From the NCBI GenBank assembly GCA_050008465.1, contig JBEKMO010000002.1, positions 47,362 to 111,361 on the forward strand: a stretch of DNA of 64,000 bases. Reading direction: 5' to 3'. Both the position numbers and the translations under genes were made by a program. Below, in pieces: positions 62,660 to 64,000 of the stretch (positions within the stretch are counted from its first letter, which is position 1; each line of letters opens with the position of its first letter). The notes beneath the pieces are model-generated. The model saw nothing but the letters and a program-made list of their open reading frames with translations, searched no databases and had not been told where the DNA came from. Origin of the DNA: Fen-330 sp050008465. Lineage in GTDB: Bacteria > Acidobacteriota > Terriglobia > Bryobacterales > Bryobacteraceae.

Positions 62660-64000
62660 TTACCGCCCGTACTCCGAATACACCGTTAGCGTGGCGGCGG
62701 CCTTTCCTGCCAGCGGGTCGCCGGCCAGCACGAAGGCGGCGTCCTTCTTGACGGCGGCCACTTTGCGCAGCACGTTGTCCGAGGGCAGGCAAACCATCCC
62801 CTGCGCGTTTGGGGCATTCGCGGCGAACACTAGCAGGTCGAGCTTCGACCAATCCATCTCCTTGGTCGACTGCGCCAGCTTGATGTGCGGAATGACGGCG
62901 CCCTCGCGAACCAGCATGACCACGGGGATCGTGCCGGCTTCGATATTGTGCCAGCCGCCGGTGTAGACCTTCCGGGTCTGGTAGTCGATCCACTGGCCGG
63001 GCGGAAGATAGACGTTACGGCCCACGGTCCCCGACTCCATCAGGGGCGCCACCAGGATCTGGGCGCCGAACAGGTACTCGTCTTCAACCGTCCAGGAACC
63101 GGGATCTTCGGGATACTCGACAAACAGCGCCCGCAGCATGGGCAAGCCGCGCTCACTCGAATCCTTGGCCTGGGCGTAGACGTAGGGCATCAGCTTGTAC
63201 TTCAGCTCGTCGGCGCGGCGGAAGTCGTCCATGAAGGCCGCCCCGATCAGCCAGGGCTCTTTCGGCGGCAGGCCGTGACAGCGGCTATGGGAAGTGAGCA
63301 TCCCGAACGGCATCCAGCGGCGGTACAGTTCTTCCTGCGGCGCCGACGCGAATCCGCCGATGTCGTGGCTCCAGAACGTGAAGCCGCTCAGGCCCAGCGA
63401 CAGGCCGCCGCGCAGCGTCGCGGCCATCCCGACGTCCATGACGGCGGCGTCACCGCCCCAATGCAGCGGATAGCGCTGGCTGCCGGCCCAGGCGCTGCGG
63501 GCCCAGATGATGTTCTCGCCGTTCACCTGCCGCGTGACGTCGGCAACGGCCTTGTTGTACCGGAGCGGGTACAGGTTGTGCTCGTAGAACCCACTACGTC
63601 CCGAGGCATAGATGCCATTGAGCGGCGCGGACTCGCCGAAATCCGCCTTGATCGCGCCCACCCCCATCTTCAGCAGGCCGGCGAGGTTCTCCTGGTACCA
63701 CTTCACCGCGGCCGGGTTCGAGAAGTCGAGGACCGCGTCTTCGTAGGGCAGGCCGCCCTTGCCGTCCTTGACGTACAGCCCTTTCTCGAGGATCTCCGGG
63801 AACAGCCGGTTCTTCGGAACGAAGTAGGGGAGCTGCCACAGCGAGATGTGAAGACCCTGCTGCTTGAGGTCGGCGATCATCTTGGCCGGGTCCTTGAAGC
63901 GCGAGGTGGAGAACCTGTAGTCGCAGCGCCAGTCGTACTCGAACCAGCCGGTGTCGAGGTGGATCACGTCGCTCGGCAGGCGGTTCTCGCGGAGCTTGGC
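62660..64000 (-). CDS. GH31 glycoside hydrolase, 5' end beyond the window
   Basis: The frame is open to the window edge. It matches GH31 (alpha-xylosidase/alpha-glucosidase): VIHLDTGWFEYDW, the nucleophile region GAIKADFGES, the acid/base region HWGGDAAVMD, and WSHDIGGFAS. The C-terminal beta domains (VYLPPGQWIDYQTRKVYTGG) are complete. It cleaves alpha-xyloside or alpha-glucoside ends. The N-terminal domain, and any signal peptide, are outside the window. Confidence 0.92.
   Translation of the reverse strand, partial: AKLRENRLPSDVIHLDTGWFEYDWRCDYRFSTSRFKDPAKMIADLKQQGLHISLWQLPYFVPKNRLFPEILEKGLYVKDGKGGLPYEDAVLDFSNPAAVKWYQENLAGLLKMGVGAIKADFGESAPLNGIYASGRSGFYEHNLYPLRYNKAVADVTRQVNGENIIWARSAWAGSQRYPLHWGGDAAVMDVGMAATLRGGLSLGLSGFTFWSHDIGGFASAPQEELYRRWMPFGMLTSHSRCHGLPPKEPWLIGAAFMDDFRRADELKYKLMPYVYAQAKDSSERGLPMLRALFVEYPEDPGSWTVEDEYLFGAQILVAPLMESGTVGRNVYLPPGQWIDYQTRKVYTGGWHNIEAGTIPVVMLVREGAVIPHIKLAQSTKEMDWSKLDLLVFAANAPNAQGMVCLPSDNVLRKVAAVKKDAAFVLAGDPLAGKAAATLTVYSEYGR

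Overview
The window is high-GC bacterial DNA that most resembles an acidobacterium of the Bryobacterales (Solibacter-like). The best markers are a secreted subtilase ending in the TIGR03437 Solibacter C-terminal domain, a DUF2934 protein, several exported S9 peptidases and short leaders between -10 boxes and start codons. The taxonomy is an inference from protein families; there is no rRNA gene, and I recognised no tRNA or CRISPR array.

Layout. 0-2 kb: a transposase fragment, a HicB-like protein, an L,D-transpeptidase-like (DUF2778-type) protein and an exported protein. 2-11 kb: subtilase, a perfect-inverted-repeat element, tldD-pmbA, hemerythrin, an MFS exporter and lexA. 11-24 kb: DUF2934, OsmC, dprA-topA, a decaheme OmcA/MtrC-like cytochrome, rimO-yacG-pgpA, an NHL propeller, cinA and a membrane protein. 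24-32.4 kb: S9 peptidase, YfhO-like protein, mazEF and hisS-aspS. 32.4-35.5 kb: a complete 2854-bp IS1595-family element with 24-bp ends and a perfect 8-bp target duplication. It interrupts a small gene coupled to aspS and carries a DUF262-HNH nuclease gene and a 62-aa gene as cargo. 35.5-48.9 kb: a DUF4139-like exported protein, an ECF sigma/anti-sigma/HEAT operon, an oxidoreductase, higBA, an ExeA-like pseudogene, cupin, murI, small membrane proteins, a ceramidase-like protein, a HicB-like protein and a nucleotidyltransferase. 48.9-54 kb: a five-gene type III-A (Csm) operon cas10-csm2-csm3-csm4-csm5. 54-64 kb: oligogalacturonate lyase, S9 peptidase, a decayed second IS1595-like element, an ABC exporter, an RRM protein, a small metal-handling cluster and the 3' part of a GH31 glycosidase.

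Two systems stand out. The first is the transposon-borne DUF262-HNH nuclease: both of its genes can be read from promoters whose -35 boxes lie inside the terminal inverted repeats, and the whole element sits in a cleanly restorable target gene. The second is a compact Csm complex whose Cas10 starts directly at the first palm domain. It lacks the HD DNase domain but keeps GGDD, and no array, Cas6, adaptation gene or CARF effector lies in the window. Other accessory features are two MITE-like repeats, a stem-loop repeat family with compensatory changes, and a possible effector/immunity pair near the left edge.
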